The notes under the pieces: model-generated | What the model saw: the letters and a program-made list of their open reading frames with translations, nothing else | What the model was told of the DNA's origin: nothing | The model's database searches: none | Assembly (NCBI RefSeq): GCF_004801305.1 | Contig: NZ_SSOD01000013.1 | Location: forward strand, 62,001-126,000 | Length of the DNA stretch: 64,000 nt | Direction of reading: 5' to 3' | From: Pseudothauera rhizosphaerae | Lineage (GTDB): Bacteria; Pseudomonadota; Gammaproteobacteria; Burkholderiales; Rhodocyclaceae | In this document: positions 34,368 through 44,111 of the stretch, piece after piece | Position numbering within the stretch: position 1 is the stretch's first letter | How the letters are laid out: every line of letters begins with the position of its first letter | Position numbers and translations under genes: made by a program

Positions 34368-36442
34368 TGGCCGGCGAGGAGCGCCGCATCGTGCGCGCTG
34401 CCTGCCCGCACGACTGCCCCGACACCTGCGCCATGGAAATCACCGTGGAAGGCGGCCGCGCGGTGAAGGTGCGCGGCGCGGCCGACATGCCCTTCACCAA
34501 CGGCGCCCTGTGCACCAAGGTGGCGCACTACCTGGAGCGCGTGTATTCCGACCAGCGCCTGCTCCATCCCATGAAGCGCGTCGGGCGCAAGGGCGAAGGC
34601 CGCTTCGCGCGCATCACCTGGGACGAGGCGCTGGACACCATCGCGGAGAAATTCCGCGCCATCGCCGCCGACGACCCCCGCGCCATCCTGCCCTACTCCT
34701 ATGCCGGCACCATGGGCCTAGTGCAGAGTTCCGGCATGGACCGGCGCTTCTTCCACCGCCTGGGCGCCTCCTTGCTGGACCGCACGATCTGCTCCTCGGC
34801 CGGCGGCTACGGCTGGAAAGTCACCGTCGGCACCACCGTGGGCGCGGACCCGGAAAGCGCCGCCAACGCCCGCCTGATCCTCATCTGGGGCGCCAACCCG
34901 GTGGTCTCCAACCTGCACGGCTGGCGCCACCTGATGGAAGCGAAGCGGCGCGGGGCCCGCCTGGTGTGCATCGACCCCTGGCGCACGCAGACCGCGGAGA
35001 AATGCGACCTGCACCTGGCGCCCCTGCCCAGCAGCGACGGCGCGCTGGCGCTGGCCATGATGCAGGTGCTGGTCGCCGAGAACCTCCTCGACCACGACTA
35101 CATCGCCCGCCACACCGTGGGTTTTTCCGAACTGCGCGAGCGCGTGGGCGCATTCACGCCGGAGTGGGCAGCGCCCCTCACCGGCCTCCCCGCCGACGCC
35201 ATCCGCCAGCTCGCACGCGACTACGGCACGGCCGGCCAGGACAGCCTGATCCGCCTCAACTACGGCCTCAACCGCCACGCCGGCGGCGGCATGGCCGTGC
35301 GCAACATCGCCTGCCTGCCGGCGCTCACCGGCGCCTGGCGCAAGCCCGGCTGCGGCGCGCTGCTGTCCACCTCGGGCAACTTTCCGGTGGACGCGCACAC
35401 CCTCGAACGCCCGGACCTCTACCCCGATCCGGTGCGCTTTCCGCCCCGCACCATCAACATGAGCACCATCGGCCGGGACCTGCTGGAAGCGGCCGATCCG
35501 CCCATCCGCGCGATCTACGTGTACAACTCCAACCCGGTCGCCGTGGCGCCGGACGGCAACCGCGTACGCGACGGCTTCGCGCGCGAGGACCTGTTCTGCG
35601 TGGTGCACGAGCTGTTCCAGACCGACACCGCCGACTACGCCGACATCCTGCTGCCAGCCACCAGCCAGCTCGAACACCACGACGTCCACACCACCTACGG
35701 CCACGTGTACGCTGTCGCCAACCGTCCGGCGATCACCCCCCTGGGCGAAGCCAAGCCCAACAGCGAGGTGTTCCGCCTGCTCGCCCGGCGGCTGGGTTTC
35801 GCCGACGAGTCCCTGTTCGACAGCGACGAGGCGATGGCCGCCGCAGCCTTCCGCGGGAACGACCCGCGTGCCCACGGCCTCGCCCCGGCGCTGGCCGAAC
35901 GCGGCTGGGCGCGCCTGAACCTGCCGCGCCCCTTCGCCCCTTTCGCCGAGGGCGGCTTCCGCACCCCGTCGGGCAAGTGCGAGTTCCATTCCCGGCGCCT
36001 CGCCGATGCGGACCTCGACCCGCTGCCGGCCTGGCATCCGCCGCGGGAATCCGCCCCCACCAACCCCGCACTGGCCGCCCGCTACCCGCTCGCGCTGATC
36101 ACGCCGCCGGCGCGCCACTTCCTCAACACCAGCTTCGCCAACCTGCCACGCTTCCTCGCCGGGGAAGGCAGCCCCAAGCTGGAGATTCATCCGCAGGACG
36201 CCGCTCCACGCGCCCTGGCCGACGGCGACGAGGTACGCATCCACAACGCCCGCGGCGAGTTCCGCGCCACCGCGGTGGTCACCGACCGGGTGCGCCCGGG
36301 CGTCGTCGTCAGCCCGTCCATCTGGTGGCGCAAGCTCTCCCCGGACGGGCAGAACGCCAACGCGGTGACCAGCGACGCGCTCACGGACCTCGGGGGCGGC
36401 GCCTGTTTCTACGACTGCCTGGTGGAGGTGGCCCGCCCATGA
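34367..36442 (+). CDS. Molybdopterin-dependent oxidoreductase with 4Fe-4S site
   Basis: The 691-residue protein has an N-terminal CPHDCPDTC...C cluster motif and the molybdopterin-fold segments LPYSYAGTMG, LILIWGANPVVSN, VCIDPWRTQTAEKCD and ADILLPATSQLEHHD. The C-terminal molydopterin dinucleotide domain contains LALITPPARHFLNTSFANL. It lacks a Tat signal, so it is a cytoplasmic DMSO-reductase-family enzyme. The substrate is unknown. It overlaps the sirtuin gene by ATGA. Confidence 0.88.
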   Translation: MAGEERRIVRAACPHDCPDTCAMEITVEGGRAVKVRGAADMPFTNGALCTKVAHYLERVYSDQRLLHPMKRVGRKGEGRFARITWDEALDTIAEKFRAIAADDPRAILPYSYAGTMGLVQSSGMDRRFFHRLGASLLDRTICSSAGGYGWKVTVGTTVGADPESAANARLILIWGANPVVSNLHGWRHLMEAKRRGARLVCIDPWRTQTAEKCDLHLAPLPSSDGALALAMMQVLVAENLLDHDYIARHTVGFSELRERVGAFTPEWAAPLTGLPADAIRQLARDYGTAGQDSLIRLNYGLNRHAGGGMAVRNIACLPALTGAWRKPGCGALLSTSGNFPVDAHTLERPDLYPDPVRFPPRTINMSTIGRDLLEAADPPIRAIYVYNSNPVAVAPDGNRVRDGFAREDLFCVVHELFQTDTADYADILLPATSQLEHHDVHTTYGHVYAVANRPAITPLGEAKPNSEVFRLLARRLGFADESLFDSDEAMAAAAFRGNDPRAHGLAPALAERGWARLNLPRPFAPFAEGGFRTPSGKCEFHSRRLADADLDPLPAWHPPRESAPTNPALAARYPLALITPPARHFLNTSFANLPRFLAGEGSPKLEIHPQDAAPRALADGDEVRIHNARGEFRATAVVTDRVRPGVVVSPSIWWRKLSPDGQNANAVTSDALTDLGGGACFYDCLVEVARP

Positions 36443-37221
36443 ATACGGAACAGACGCTCGATGCGGTCGCCGCGCTGGTCGGCCACGCGCAGCGCATCCT
36501 GTTCATCACCGGCGCCGGCATCTCGGCCGATTCCGGCCTGCCCACCTACCGCGGTATCGGCGGCCTCTACCACGAGCGCCTGACCACCGAGGGCCTCACC
36601 ATCGAGGAAGCCCTGTCGGGCGCGATGATGACCCAGCGCCCCGACATTTGCTGGCGCTACATCGCCGAAATCGAAGCCAACTGCCGCGGCGCCCAGCCCA
36701 ACGCCGCCCACCGCCTGATCGCCGCGCTGGAGCGCGAGAAACCGGCGGTGTGGGTGCTCACCCAGAACGTGGACGGCCTGCACCGCACCGCCGGTTCGCG
36801 CAAGCTGATCGAAATCCACGGCACCGTGCACCACCTGCGCTGCACCGAATGCCCCCACGAGCGCGACGTGCCCGACTTCACCGGCCTGCAGATCCCGCCG
36901 CCCTGCCCGGTATGCGGCGGGCTGCTGCGCCCGGACGTGGTGCTGTTCGGCGAGATGCTGCCGCAAGCCGGCATCGACCGCCTGGAAGCAGTGCTGTACA
37001 CAGGCGTCGACCTGGTGGTGTCCATCGGCACCACCAGCGTCTTCCCCTACATCGCCGGCCCGGTGTGGTGGGCAAGCCAGCAGAACATCCCCACCGTCGA
37101 GATCAACCCCGGCGAAACGGAAGTCAGCCAGCTCGTGACCCACCGCCTGCGCCTGGGCGCGGCCGATGCGCTGACCGCCCTGTGGCACCGCCTGCATCCG
37201 GCGGAGCCGGCGGAGGACTGA
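36439..37221 (+). CDS. NAD-dependent protein deacylase, sirtuin family
   Basis: The 260-residue enzyme removes acyl groups from lysines using NAD. Motifs are ITGAGISADSGLPTYRG, VLTQNVDGLHRTAGS with catalytic His in EIHGTVHHLRC, two Zn cysteine pairs (RCTEC and CPVCGG), and DVVLFGEMLP. It is translationally coupled to the molybdopterin enzyme, an uncommon pairing. It converges on the response-regulator gene with 12 bp between. Confidence 0.92.
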   Translation: MNTEQTLDAVAALVGHAQRILFITGAGISADSGLPTYRGIGGLYHERLTTEGLTIEEALSGAMMTQRPDICWRYIAEIEANCRGAQPNAAHRLIAALEREKPAVWVLTQNVDGLHRTAGSRKLIEIHGTVHHLRCTECPHERDVPDFTGLQIPPPCPVCGGLLRPDVVLFGEMLPQAGIDRLEAVLYTGVDLVVSIGTTSVFPYIAGPVWWASQQNIPTVEINPGETEVSQLVTHRLRLGAADALTALWHRLHPAEPAED

Positions 37222-37233
37222 GCGGCCGGCGGA

Positions 37234-38148
37234 TCATTCCGCCGGATCGAGTCCGCGCGTCGCCAGTGCCGCCGCCGCGGCGCGGGTTTCGACACCCAGC
37301 TTCTCGAACACGTGCTCCAGATGCTTGTTCACGGTGCGCGGGCTCATGCCGAGGATTTCGCCGATGTCGCGATTGGTCTTGCCCTTGGCGATCCACGACA
37401 GCACCTCGGTTTCGCGCCGGGTCAGGGTCGCCAGCGCGAGCCGGCCGCTCGGCGAACCGCCGGGCTGGCGGGGCGACAGCAGCAGCAGGGACTCGCCGAG
37501 GCCGGCCGGGCCGAGGGGGCTGAGGTTCAGGCTGCGGCCGTCGCGCAGGGCCAGCGTCTCGCCGCCGCCCGGCAGGGAGGCAGTGCACAGGGCGAGCAGC
37601 CAGTCCGCGGGCGGATGGCCGTTCTGTTCGGCGAAGGCTTCGCCGAGCCAGCGCGCGGCCTGGGGCGACTGCCAGGCGATGCGGCCGTGGCTATCCACCA
37701 GCACGACGCCGTGGCCGCCGATGTCCACCGCCTCGCGCGCGAGGCGGGCGATGCGGGCATTGCGCGCGTGGGTGGCGAGGCGCGCAAGCACTTCGGGGAT
37801 GCGCACCGGCTTGACGACGTAGTCCACGCCGCCCGCGTCGAAGCCGGCGAGCACGTGCTCGGTCTCGGCCAGCCCGGTCATGAAGATCACCGGCACGTGG
37901 GCATAGGCGTCCACCGCCTTGATCCGCCGGCAGGTGGCGAAGCCGTCCATGCCGGGCATCGCGGCGTCGAGCAGGATGGCGTCGGGCACGCCGAGTTCGA
38001 GCAGGCGCAGGGCCCGTTCGCCGCTGTCGGCGACGAGCACGGTGTAGCCGGCCCGGTCCAGCGCCTGGACGAGAAAGTCGAGGCTGGCGGGCATGTCGTC
38101 CACCAGCAGGACGACGCGTTCCTGGTCGGAAGGGGCGGAGAGATTCAT
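37234..38148 (-). CDS. LuxR/NarL-type response regulator with central PAS-like domain
   Basis: The 304-residue regulator has an N-terminal receiver (VVLLVDDMPASLDF, phospho-Asp in DAILLDAAMPGMDG, Lys in YVVKPVRI), a PAS-like middle region (GVVLVDSHGRIAWQSPQAARWLG), and a C-terminal LuxR helix-turn-helix (LTRRETEVLSWIAKGKTNRDIGEILGMSPRTVNKHLEHVFEKLGV). It overlaps the kinase gene by ATGA. It is the best candidate to bind the TACGT palindromes upstream of urtA and amiE. Confidence 0.92.
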   Translation of the reverse strand: MNLSAPSDQERVVLLVDDMPASLDFLVQALDRAGYTVLVADSGERALRLLELGVPDAILLDAAMPGMDGFATCRRIKAVDAYAHVPVIFMTGLAETEHVLAGFDAGGVDYVVKPVRIPEVLARLATHARNARIARLAREAVDIGGHGVVLVDSHGRIAWQSPQAARWLGEAFAEQNGHPPADWLLALCTASLPGGGETLALRDGRSLNLSPLGPAGLGESLLLLSPRQPGGSPSGRLALATLTRRETEVLSWIAKGKTNRDIGEILGMSPRTVNKHLEHVFEKLGVETRAAAAALATRGLDPAE

Positions 38149-41100
38149 GGGGTGGCGCCCTCGAGATAAAGCTGGCAGGCCTGCAGGTCGTAGCGGTCCA
38201 CCAGTTCGGCGAGGTGGCGGCAGGCCGCCGCGAGCGGGGGGTGGTCCGCGGCGAGAAGCTGAATCTCGCGCCGCAGGCCCTGGACGTGGCCGAGGCGCAG
38301 CAGGCGGTTCAGGGCGAGGCGCTGTTCCTCGTCGAAGGCGTTGGGCGGCGGCGCCGCGGGCAGCGGCAGGCGCGGCGGCAGCCTGGCGCGGATCCAGTGG
38401 ATCTGCAGATGGCGGCCGAGCAGCGCGAGCAGCTCGGATTCGAGCACCGGCTTGCTGACGAAGCCCTGGCAGCCGCAGGCTTCGAGCAGTTCGCCGCGGT
38501 TGTCGAACACGTTGGCGGACACCATCACGATGGGCTGCGTGTGGCCGGCGGCGCGCAGCCGGCGCGCGGTCTCCCAGCCGTCCAGGTCGTCCATGCTGAT
38601 GTCGAGCAGCACCGCATGGGGGGCTTCCACCGCCATCGCGGCAAGGCATTCGCGCCCGCTCGCGGCCTCGGCGCAGACGAAGCCCAGGCGCGACAGCATG
38701 CCGGCGATCAGCTGGCGGTGCACCACCTGGTCGTCCACGATCAGCACCCGGTAGGGGCCGCCGGCGTAGCCGGTGATCATCGTCGCCACCTCGGTGCCGG
38801 CCTCGTCCACGGTCTGCGCCGGCAGGTAGAGCCGCACCGTGAAGCGGCTGCCGGTGCCCGGCGTGCTGTCGACGCGGATCTCGCCGCCCATCAGTTCGGT
38901 GAGCAGTTGCGTGATGGTGAGCCCCAGGCCGGTGCCGGGCTCGACGCCGCGCCGCCCGCTGCCGGCGCGCTCGAAGGGCAGGAAGATGCGTTCCAGGTCT
39001 TCCTTCTCGATGCCGACGCCGGTGTCGATGACCTCGAAGCGGGCGACGTCCATGCGGTAGTCCACGCGCAGCACGACGCTGCCTTCCGCGGTGAACTTCA
39101 CCGCGTTGATCAGCAGGTTGATCAGGATCTGGCGCAGGCGCTTGAGGTCCGCGCGCACCAGGCCGGGGAGGGAACCTTCCACCTCGACGCGGAATTCGAG
39201 CTGCTTGGCGATGGCGAGGGGGGCGACCATGCGCTGCAGATCGTCGATGAACTCGGGCAGGTCGATCACCGACGGATCGAGCCTGAGCCGGCCGGCCTCG
39301 ATGCGGGCGAGGTCGAGCAGGCCGTCGATGAGGCTGGTGAGGTGTTCGCCGCTGCGGTGGATGGTGGAGATGGCGCGGCGCTGCTCCGGGTCCAGCCGGT
39401 CGTCGTGCAGCAGCACCTGGGCGTAGCCGAGGATGCTGTTGAGCGGCGTGCGCAGTTCGTGGCTCACGCCGCTCACGTAGCGGGTCTTGGCGCGGTTGGC
39501 CGATTCGGCGGCTTCCTTGGCGAGCTGCAACTGGGCGTCGGTGAGCAGGTGGGCCTCGATCTCCCGCGACAGCAACTGGTTCTGGCGGTTGGATTCGTCC
39601 TCGGCGAGCCGCCGGCTTTCGCTGGCGAGCACCATCCACCAGGCACCGACCGCGCACAGCAGCGCCAGCATGGCGAAGCTCCTGCCGAAACCGTCGCGCA
39701 GGAAGCCGTCCACCTCGGCGTTGAAACCGGCCGAGACGCTCGCCTGGTAGTAATTGAGGCCGAGCACGGTGCCGATCACCAGGCTCAGGCCGGCCAGCAG
39801 CAGCGCGTAGTGGCCCACGCGGAAGTTGATCCGCCGCGAGATCGCCCGGGGCAGGACGCGGGCCAGCGCGCGACCTGCCTGCTCGGCGGCGCGCGCGCCG
39901 GTCTTGCAGCGGTCGTGGCAGCGCGATTCGAGCGTGCAGCACAGGGAACAGATGGGCGCGGCATAGGCGGGACAGCGGGCCATGTCGTCCGCTTCGAAGT
40001 GGTTCTCGCAGACCACGCATTCCACCATCTCGCCCGGTTTCCCCAGGGGAGTGCCGGAGCGCGCCAGGTAGAAGCGCCCCTTCGTCGCCCACGCGATCAG
40101 GGGCGCGGTGACGAAGGCGACGAAGAGCGCGATGAAGGGCGAGTAGGCGCGGGCGGTTTCGCCCAGGTGGCCGGAATAGGCGACGATGGCGATCACCGCG
40201 GCGACCAGCATCGCCCCCGGCCCGACCGGGTTGATGTCGTACAGGTGGGCGCGCTTGAACTCGATGTGGGGCGGCGACAGGCCCAGGGGCTTGTTGATCA
40301 CCAGGTCCGCCACCAGCGCGCCGACCCAGGCCACCGCCACGTTGGCGTACAGCCCGAGCACCGGTTCGAGGGCGTGGAACACGCCGAACAGCATCAGCAG
40401 CGTGGCGATCAGCACGTTGAACACCAGCCACACGACCCGGCCCGGATGGCTGTGGGTGGCGCGGGCGAAGAAGTTGGACCAGGCCAGCGACCCGGCGTAG
40501 GCGTTGGTGACGTTGATCTTGACCTGGGAGACGATGACGAACACGGTGGTCGCGAGCATCACCCAGGCCGGATCGGAGAACACGTAGCCGAAGCCCGCCA
40601 GATACATCTGCGTGGGCTCGGTGGCGTTGGCCGGCCGGATCTCGTGCTGCAGCGCGAGGAAGGCGAGGAAGGCGCCGCCGAGCATCTTCAGCATGCCGGG
40701 CACGATCCAGCCCGGCCCGGCGATCAGCACCGCGGCCCACCAGCGCTTGCGGTTGCGCGCGGTGCGCTCGGGCAGGAAGCGCAGGAAGTCCACCTGCTCG
40801 CCGACCTGCACGATCAGCGAGAAGGCCACCGCCGCGGCCAGCCCGAACATCTTCCAATCGAAGCCGCTGTCGCCCGACACCTGCCCGGCCATGCCGACGA
40901 AATCGCGGAACGCACCCGGGTTCTCGAACAGGATGAACGCGAAGGGGCACAGCCACAGCACCAGCCACAGGGGCTGGGTCCACCACTGCAGGTGCGAGAT
41001 CAGCGTGATGCCGTAGGTGACCAGGGGCAGGATCACCAGTGCCGAGAAGATGTAGCACCACTCGATGGGCCAGCCGAAGGCGAGCTGCAGCGCCAGCGCC

Positions 41101-41513
41101 ATGATCGCGGCTTCGAGGGCGAAGAAGATGAAGGTGAAGCTGGCGTAGATCAGCGAGGTGATCGTGGAGCCCAGGTAGCCGAAACCCGCGCCGCGGGTGA
41201 GCAGATCCATGTCCACGCCGTAGCGCGCGGCGTAGTAGCTGATGGGCAGGCCGGTGAGGAAGGTCAGCAGGCCCACCACGAGGATGGCGAGCAGCGCGTT
41301 GGCGAAGCCGTAGTTCACCACCATGGTGCCGCCGATGGCTTCCATGGCGAGGAAGGAGACGGCGCCGAAGGCGGTGTTGGCGACGCGGAACTCGGACCAC
41401 TTGCGGAACGCGCGCGGCGTGTAGCGCAGGGAGTAGTCCTCCAGCGTCTCGTTGGCGACCCAGGTGTTGTAGTCGCGGCGGACCCGGAAGATGCGCTGCG
41501 TGGACGTGGTCAT
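38145..41513 (-). CDS. NCS1-permease / histidine-kinase / receiver fusion protein
   Basis: The 1122-residue protein starts with an NCS1 (purine/cytosine permease-type) transporter of about 12 helices (YGFANALLAILVVGLLTFLTGLP, VKINVTNAYAGSLAWSNFF). A cysteine cluster follows (about residues 498-536, CVVCENHF, CSLCCTLESRCHDRC), then further helices. The kinase core has its H-box near residue 683 (VSHELRTPLNSILG) with N/G boxes, and a receiver follows (LLDISMDDLDGWE near 968). The permease part probably senses an amide, urea or related ligand. It is encoded back-to-back with urtA. Confidence 0.9.
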   Translation of the reverse strand: MTTSTQRIFRVRRDYNTWVANETLEDYSLRYTPRAFRKWSEFRVANTAFGAVSFLAMEAIGGTMVVNYGFANALLAILVVGLLTFLTGLPISYYAARYGVDMDLLTRGAGFGYLGSTITSLIYASFTFIFFALEAAIMALALQLAFGWPIEWCYIFSALVILPLVTYGITLISHLQWWTQPLWLVLWLCPFAFILFENPGAFRDFVGMAGQVSGDSGFDWKMFGLAAAVAFSLIVQVGEQVDFLRFLPERTARNRKRWWAAVLIAGPGWIVPGMLKMLGGAFLAFLALQHEIRPANATEPTQMYLAGFGYVFSDPAWVMLATTVFVIVSQVKINVTNAYAGSLAWSNFFARATHSHPGRVVWLVFNVLIATLLMLFGVFHALEPVLGLYANVAVAWVGALVADLVINKPLGLSPPHIEFKRAHLYDINPVGPGAMLVAAVIAIVAYSGHLGETARAYSPFIALFVAFVTAPLIAWATKGRFYLARSGTPLGKPGEMVECVVCENHFEADDMARCPAYAAPICSLCCTLESRCHDRCKTGARAAEQAGRALARVLPRAISRRINFRVGHYALLLAGLSLVIGTVLGLNYYQASVSAGFNAEVDGFLRDGFGRSFAMLALLCAVGAWWMVLASESRRLAEDESNRQNQLLSREIEAHLLTDAQLQLAKEAAESANRAKTRYVSGVSHELRTPLNSILGYAQVLLHDDRLDPEQRRAISTIHRSGEHLTSLIDGLLDLARIEAGRLRLDPSVIDLPEFIDDLQRMVAPLAIAKQLEFRVEVEGSLPGLVRADLKRLRQILINLLINAVKFTAEGSVVLRVDYRMDVARFEVIDTGVGIEKEDLERIFLPFERAGSGRRGVEPGTGLGLTITQLLTELMGGEIRVDSTPGTGSRFTVRLYLPAQTVDEAGTEVATMITGYAGGPYRVLIVDDQVVHRQLIAGMLSRLGFVCAEAASGRECLAAMAVEAPHAVLLDISMDDLDGWETARRLRAAGHTQPIVMVSANVFDNRGELLEACGCQGFVSKPVLESELLALLGRHLQIHWIRARLPPRLPLPAAPPPNAFDEEQRLALNRLLRLGHVQGLRREIQLLAADHPPLAAACRHLAELVDRYDLQACQLYLEGATP

Positions 41514-41816
41514 GGTGGTCGGGCTGCTCGGGAACGACGGGTCGGGGCAAGCAAGGAGCGATCCATTGGTCCGCGCAGCGCCCGCAGGCCGCGCCGCGAC
41601 GTCGTCCAGGGTCGACCCGCGCGCGCAGCCCTTGCCTGTGGACGGACGAATGGTGCACCGCAATGGTGCGCATCCTGCACCAAGAGAACCCGCAGGGGAC
41701 TACGTTAAACGACGTATTCGCCGATTCCGCCCTGCTCGGTAGCTTGTGCACCGCAAAAGACGCCGCCCCCCGGTGGCTCGCATGCCAACCCCATCCGCAG
41801 AGCAAGGAGTCGCGCC
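41514..41816. promoter_or_regulatory. Intergenic control region, kinase / urtA
   Basis: A 303-bp divergent spacer with no gene. It holds direct repeats of ATGGTGC (41650-41670) and a weak sigma-54-like TGG-N9-TGCA at 41664-41679. It also holds the palindromic operator at 41701-41716 and the urtA promoter. AAGGAG lies about 8 bp before the urtA ATG. Confidence 0.5.
41701..41745 (+). promoter_or_regulatory. TACGT operator and urtA promoter
   Basis: TACGT-TAAACG-ACGTA occupies 41701-41716. It abuts a -35 region (TTCGCC), and TAGCTT at 41740-41745 is the likely -10 box, with 23 bp between operator end and -10. The same operator and spacing occur before amiE at 51137. This layout fits activation by a LuxR-type regulator touching sigma-70 RNA polymerase. 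Confidence 0.65.
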
Positions 41817-43073
41817 ATGTCTTCGAAGTACGACAACGTTCCCCTTTCCCCCGAACGCCGCCGCCTGCTGCAGGGCCTCGCGGCGCTGCCGCTGTTCGGT
41901 GTCTCGAAACTGGGCTTCGGGGCTTCGCTCCCGACCGCGCAGGTCAACACCACCGGCCTCGCCATCACCGATACCGAAGTCACCGTCGGCCAGTTGCACT
42001 CGGCCACCGGCACCATGGCGATCTCGGAAACCGGTTCGATCCAGGCCGAGCAGCTCGCCATCGACCAGATCAACGCCCTGGGCGGCATCCTCGGCCGCAA
42101 GATCAAGGTGATCAAGGAAGACGGCGCCTCCGACTGGCCGACCTTCGCCGAGAAGTCCCGCAAGCTGCTGGTCAACGACAAGGTCGCCACCGTGTTCGGC
42201 TGCTGGACTTCGGCCTCGCGCAAGGCGGTGCTGCCCATCTTCGAAAAGGAGAACGGCCTGCTCTACTACCCCACCTTCTACGAAGGCCTGGAGCAGTCCA
42301 AGAACGTCATCTACACGGGCCAGGAAGCCACCCAGCAGATCATCTGGGGCCTGGACTGGGCGCAGAAGGAAAAGGGTGCGAAGAAGTTCTTCCTGGTGGG
42401 CTCGGACTACATCTGGCCGCGCACCTCCATGAAGATCGCCCGCAAGCACATCGAGAACTTCCAGAAGGGCCGCGTCGTCGGCGAGGAGTACTACCCGCTC
42501 GGCAACACCAACTTCAACTCCCTGATCAACAAGATCAAGGTCGCCAAGCCGGACTGCATCTTCGCCGCGGTGGTGGGCGGCTCCAACGTGGCCTTCTACA
42601 AGCAGCTCAAGGCCGCGGGCATCACCGGCGCCAAGCAGTTCCTGCTCACCCTGTCGGTCACCGAGGACGAGATGCTGGGCATCGGCGGCGAGAACTTCGC
42701 CGGCTTCTATTCCTCGATGAAGTACTTCCAGTCCCTGGACAACGAGAACAACAAGGTCTTCGTGGAATCGTTCAAGAAGGCCTACGGACCCAAGGCGGTC
42801 ATCGGCGACGTGACCCAGGCGGCCTACCTCGGGCCGTGGCTGTGGAAGGCGGCGGTGGAGAAGGCCGGCAGCTTCGACGTGGACAAGGTGGTCGCGGCCT
42901 CCCCGGGCATCGAGCTCAAGACCGCGCCGGAAGGCTACGTGAAGGTCCACGACAACCACCACCTCTACAGCAAGGCGCGCATCGCCCAGGGCCAGGCCGA
43001 CGGCACCTTCACCGTGGTCGCCGAATCCAGCGACCTGATCGTGCCGGACCCCTTCCCCAAGGGCTACCAGTAA
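41817..43073 (+). CDS. urtA: Urea/short-chain-amide ABC transporter, binding protein
   Basis: The 418-residue periplasmic protein has a twin-arginine-like leader (RRRLLQGLAALPLFG). The mature part is typical of UrtA/FmdD: TVGQLHSATGTMAISETGS, GASDWPTFAEKSRKLL, FGCWTSASRKAVLPIFE, NGLLYYPTFYEGLEQS. These residues line the urea/amide site in the family. It starts the urtABCDE-fmdAB operon. Because formamidase follows, the natural ligand may be formamide or another short amide rather than urea. Confidence 0.93.
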   Translation: MSSKYDNVPLSPERRRLLQGLAALPLFGVSKLGFGASLPTAQVNTTGLAITDTEVTVGQLHSATGTMAISETGSIQAEQLAIDQINALGGILGRKIKVIKEDGASDWPTFAEKSRKLLVNDKVATVFGCWTSASRKAVLPIFEKENGLLYYPTFYEGLEQSKNVIYTGQEATQQIIWGLDWAQKEKGAKKFFLVGSDYIWPRTSMKIARKHIENFQKGRVVGEEYYPLGNTNFNSLINKIKVAKPDCIFAAVVGGSNVAFYKQLKAAGITGAKQFLLTLSVTEDEMLGIGGENFAGFYSSMKYFQSLDNENNKVFVESFKKAYGPKAVIGDVTQAAYLGPWLWKAAVEKAGSFDVDKVVAASPGIELKTAPEGYVKVHDNHHLYSKARIAQGQADGTFTVVAESSDLIVPDPFPKGYQ

Positions 43074-43167
43074 CCGCTTCGCTGTCCGTCGCGGCTTCGG
43101 CCGTGGCGGCGTGCCGTGGCCGCGCCGGTGCGCGGCCGCGCCCCGCGTTCCGATCCGGAGGTCCGTC

Positions 43168-44082
43168 ATGTCGTTCGACGAAATCTACAACATCACCCTC
43201 ATGCAGGGTTTCGCCGGCCTGAGCCTGTTCGCGGTGCTGCTGCTGATGGGCCTCGGGCTGGCGATCATCTTCGGCCAGATGGGCGTCATCAACATGGCCC
43301 ACGGCGAGTTCATGACGATCGGTGCGTACACCATCTTCCTGTTCTCCAGCCTCACCGAATCCCTCGCCCCCGGCCTGGTGCAGGCCTATTTCCCCTTCGC
43401 CATCGTGTGTGCCTTCCTGGTCGCCTTCGGCATCGGCTGGCTGACCGAATGGGCGCTGATCCGCCATCTCTACAAGCGCCCGCTGGACACCCTGCTGGCC
43501 ACCTGGGGCCTGTCCCTGGGCATGCAGCAGGTGTTCCGCTCCACCTTCGGCCCCAAGGAAGTGAGCCCCACGCTGCCGGACTGGCTGATGGGCTCCTGGT
43601 CGCCGGCCGAAGGGCTGGACATCCCCATCAACGGCATGTTCGTGCTCGCCCTCACGGTGGTCGTGACCGGCAGCGTGCTCATCGCCCTCTACCGCTCGCG
43701 CTGGGGCCTGCGGGTGCGCGCCACGGTGTCCAACCGGGCCATGGCCAACGCCACCGGCATCAACACCCGGCGCACGGACCGGCTCACCTTCGCCATCGGC
43801 TGCGGCATCGCCGGGGTGGCGGGCGCGGCCTTCACCACCATCGGCTCCACCGGCCCCACCAGCGGTTCGCTCTACATCGTGGACGCCTTCCTGGTGGTCA
43901 CCTTCGGCGGCGCCGCGAGCCTGTGGGGCACGGTGGTGTCGGCCTTCGGCATCGCCCAGACCCAGTCCATCTCGGAGTTCTTCCTGTCCGGCTCGATGGC
44001 CAAGGTGCTGACCCTGCTGCTCATCGTGACCATCCTGATGATGCGCCCGCAAGGCCTGTTCGCGGCCAAGGTGCGCCGCTGA
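43168..44082 (+). CDS. urtB: Urea/amide ABC transporter permease UrtB
   Basis: The 304-residue inner-membrane permease of the LivH type has several hydrophobic helices, GQMGVINMAHGEFMTIGAY near residue 40, and the cytoplasmic coupling segment RATVSNRAMANATGINTRRTD. GGAGG lies 8 bp before the ATG. It is second in the transporter operon and pairs with UrtC to form the channel. Confidence 0.92.
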   Translation: MSFDEIYNITLMQGFAGLSLFAVLLLMGLGLAIIFGQMGVINMAHGEFMTIGAYTIFLFSSLTESLAPGLVQAYFPFAIVCAFLVAFGIGWLTEWALIRHLYKRPLDTLLATWGLSLGMQQVFRSTFGPKEVSPTLPDWLMGSWSPAEGLDIPINGMFVLALTVVVTGSVLIALYRSRWGLRVRATVSNRAMANATGINTRRTDRLTFAIGCGIAGVAGAAFTTIGSTGPTSGSLYIVDAFLVVTFGGAASLWGTVVSAFGIAQTQSISEFFLSGSMAKVLTLLLIVTILMMRPQGLFAAKVRR

Positions 44083-44111
44083 AGCCCCCCGGCCCCAACG
44101 GAGAATCCGAC

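Noticed and set aside
41664-41679. Sigma-54 promoter before urtA
   Set aside because: Only the TGG and TGCA cores fit, with mismatches at flanking consensus positions; the sigma-70 promoter with the TACGT operator explains the layout better.
38214-41708. A 1164-residue open frame antisense to the permease-kinase gene
   Set aside because: It is a His/Gln/Gly-rich shadow frame caused by high GC codon use; the minus-strand gene has clear domains and this frame has none.
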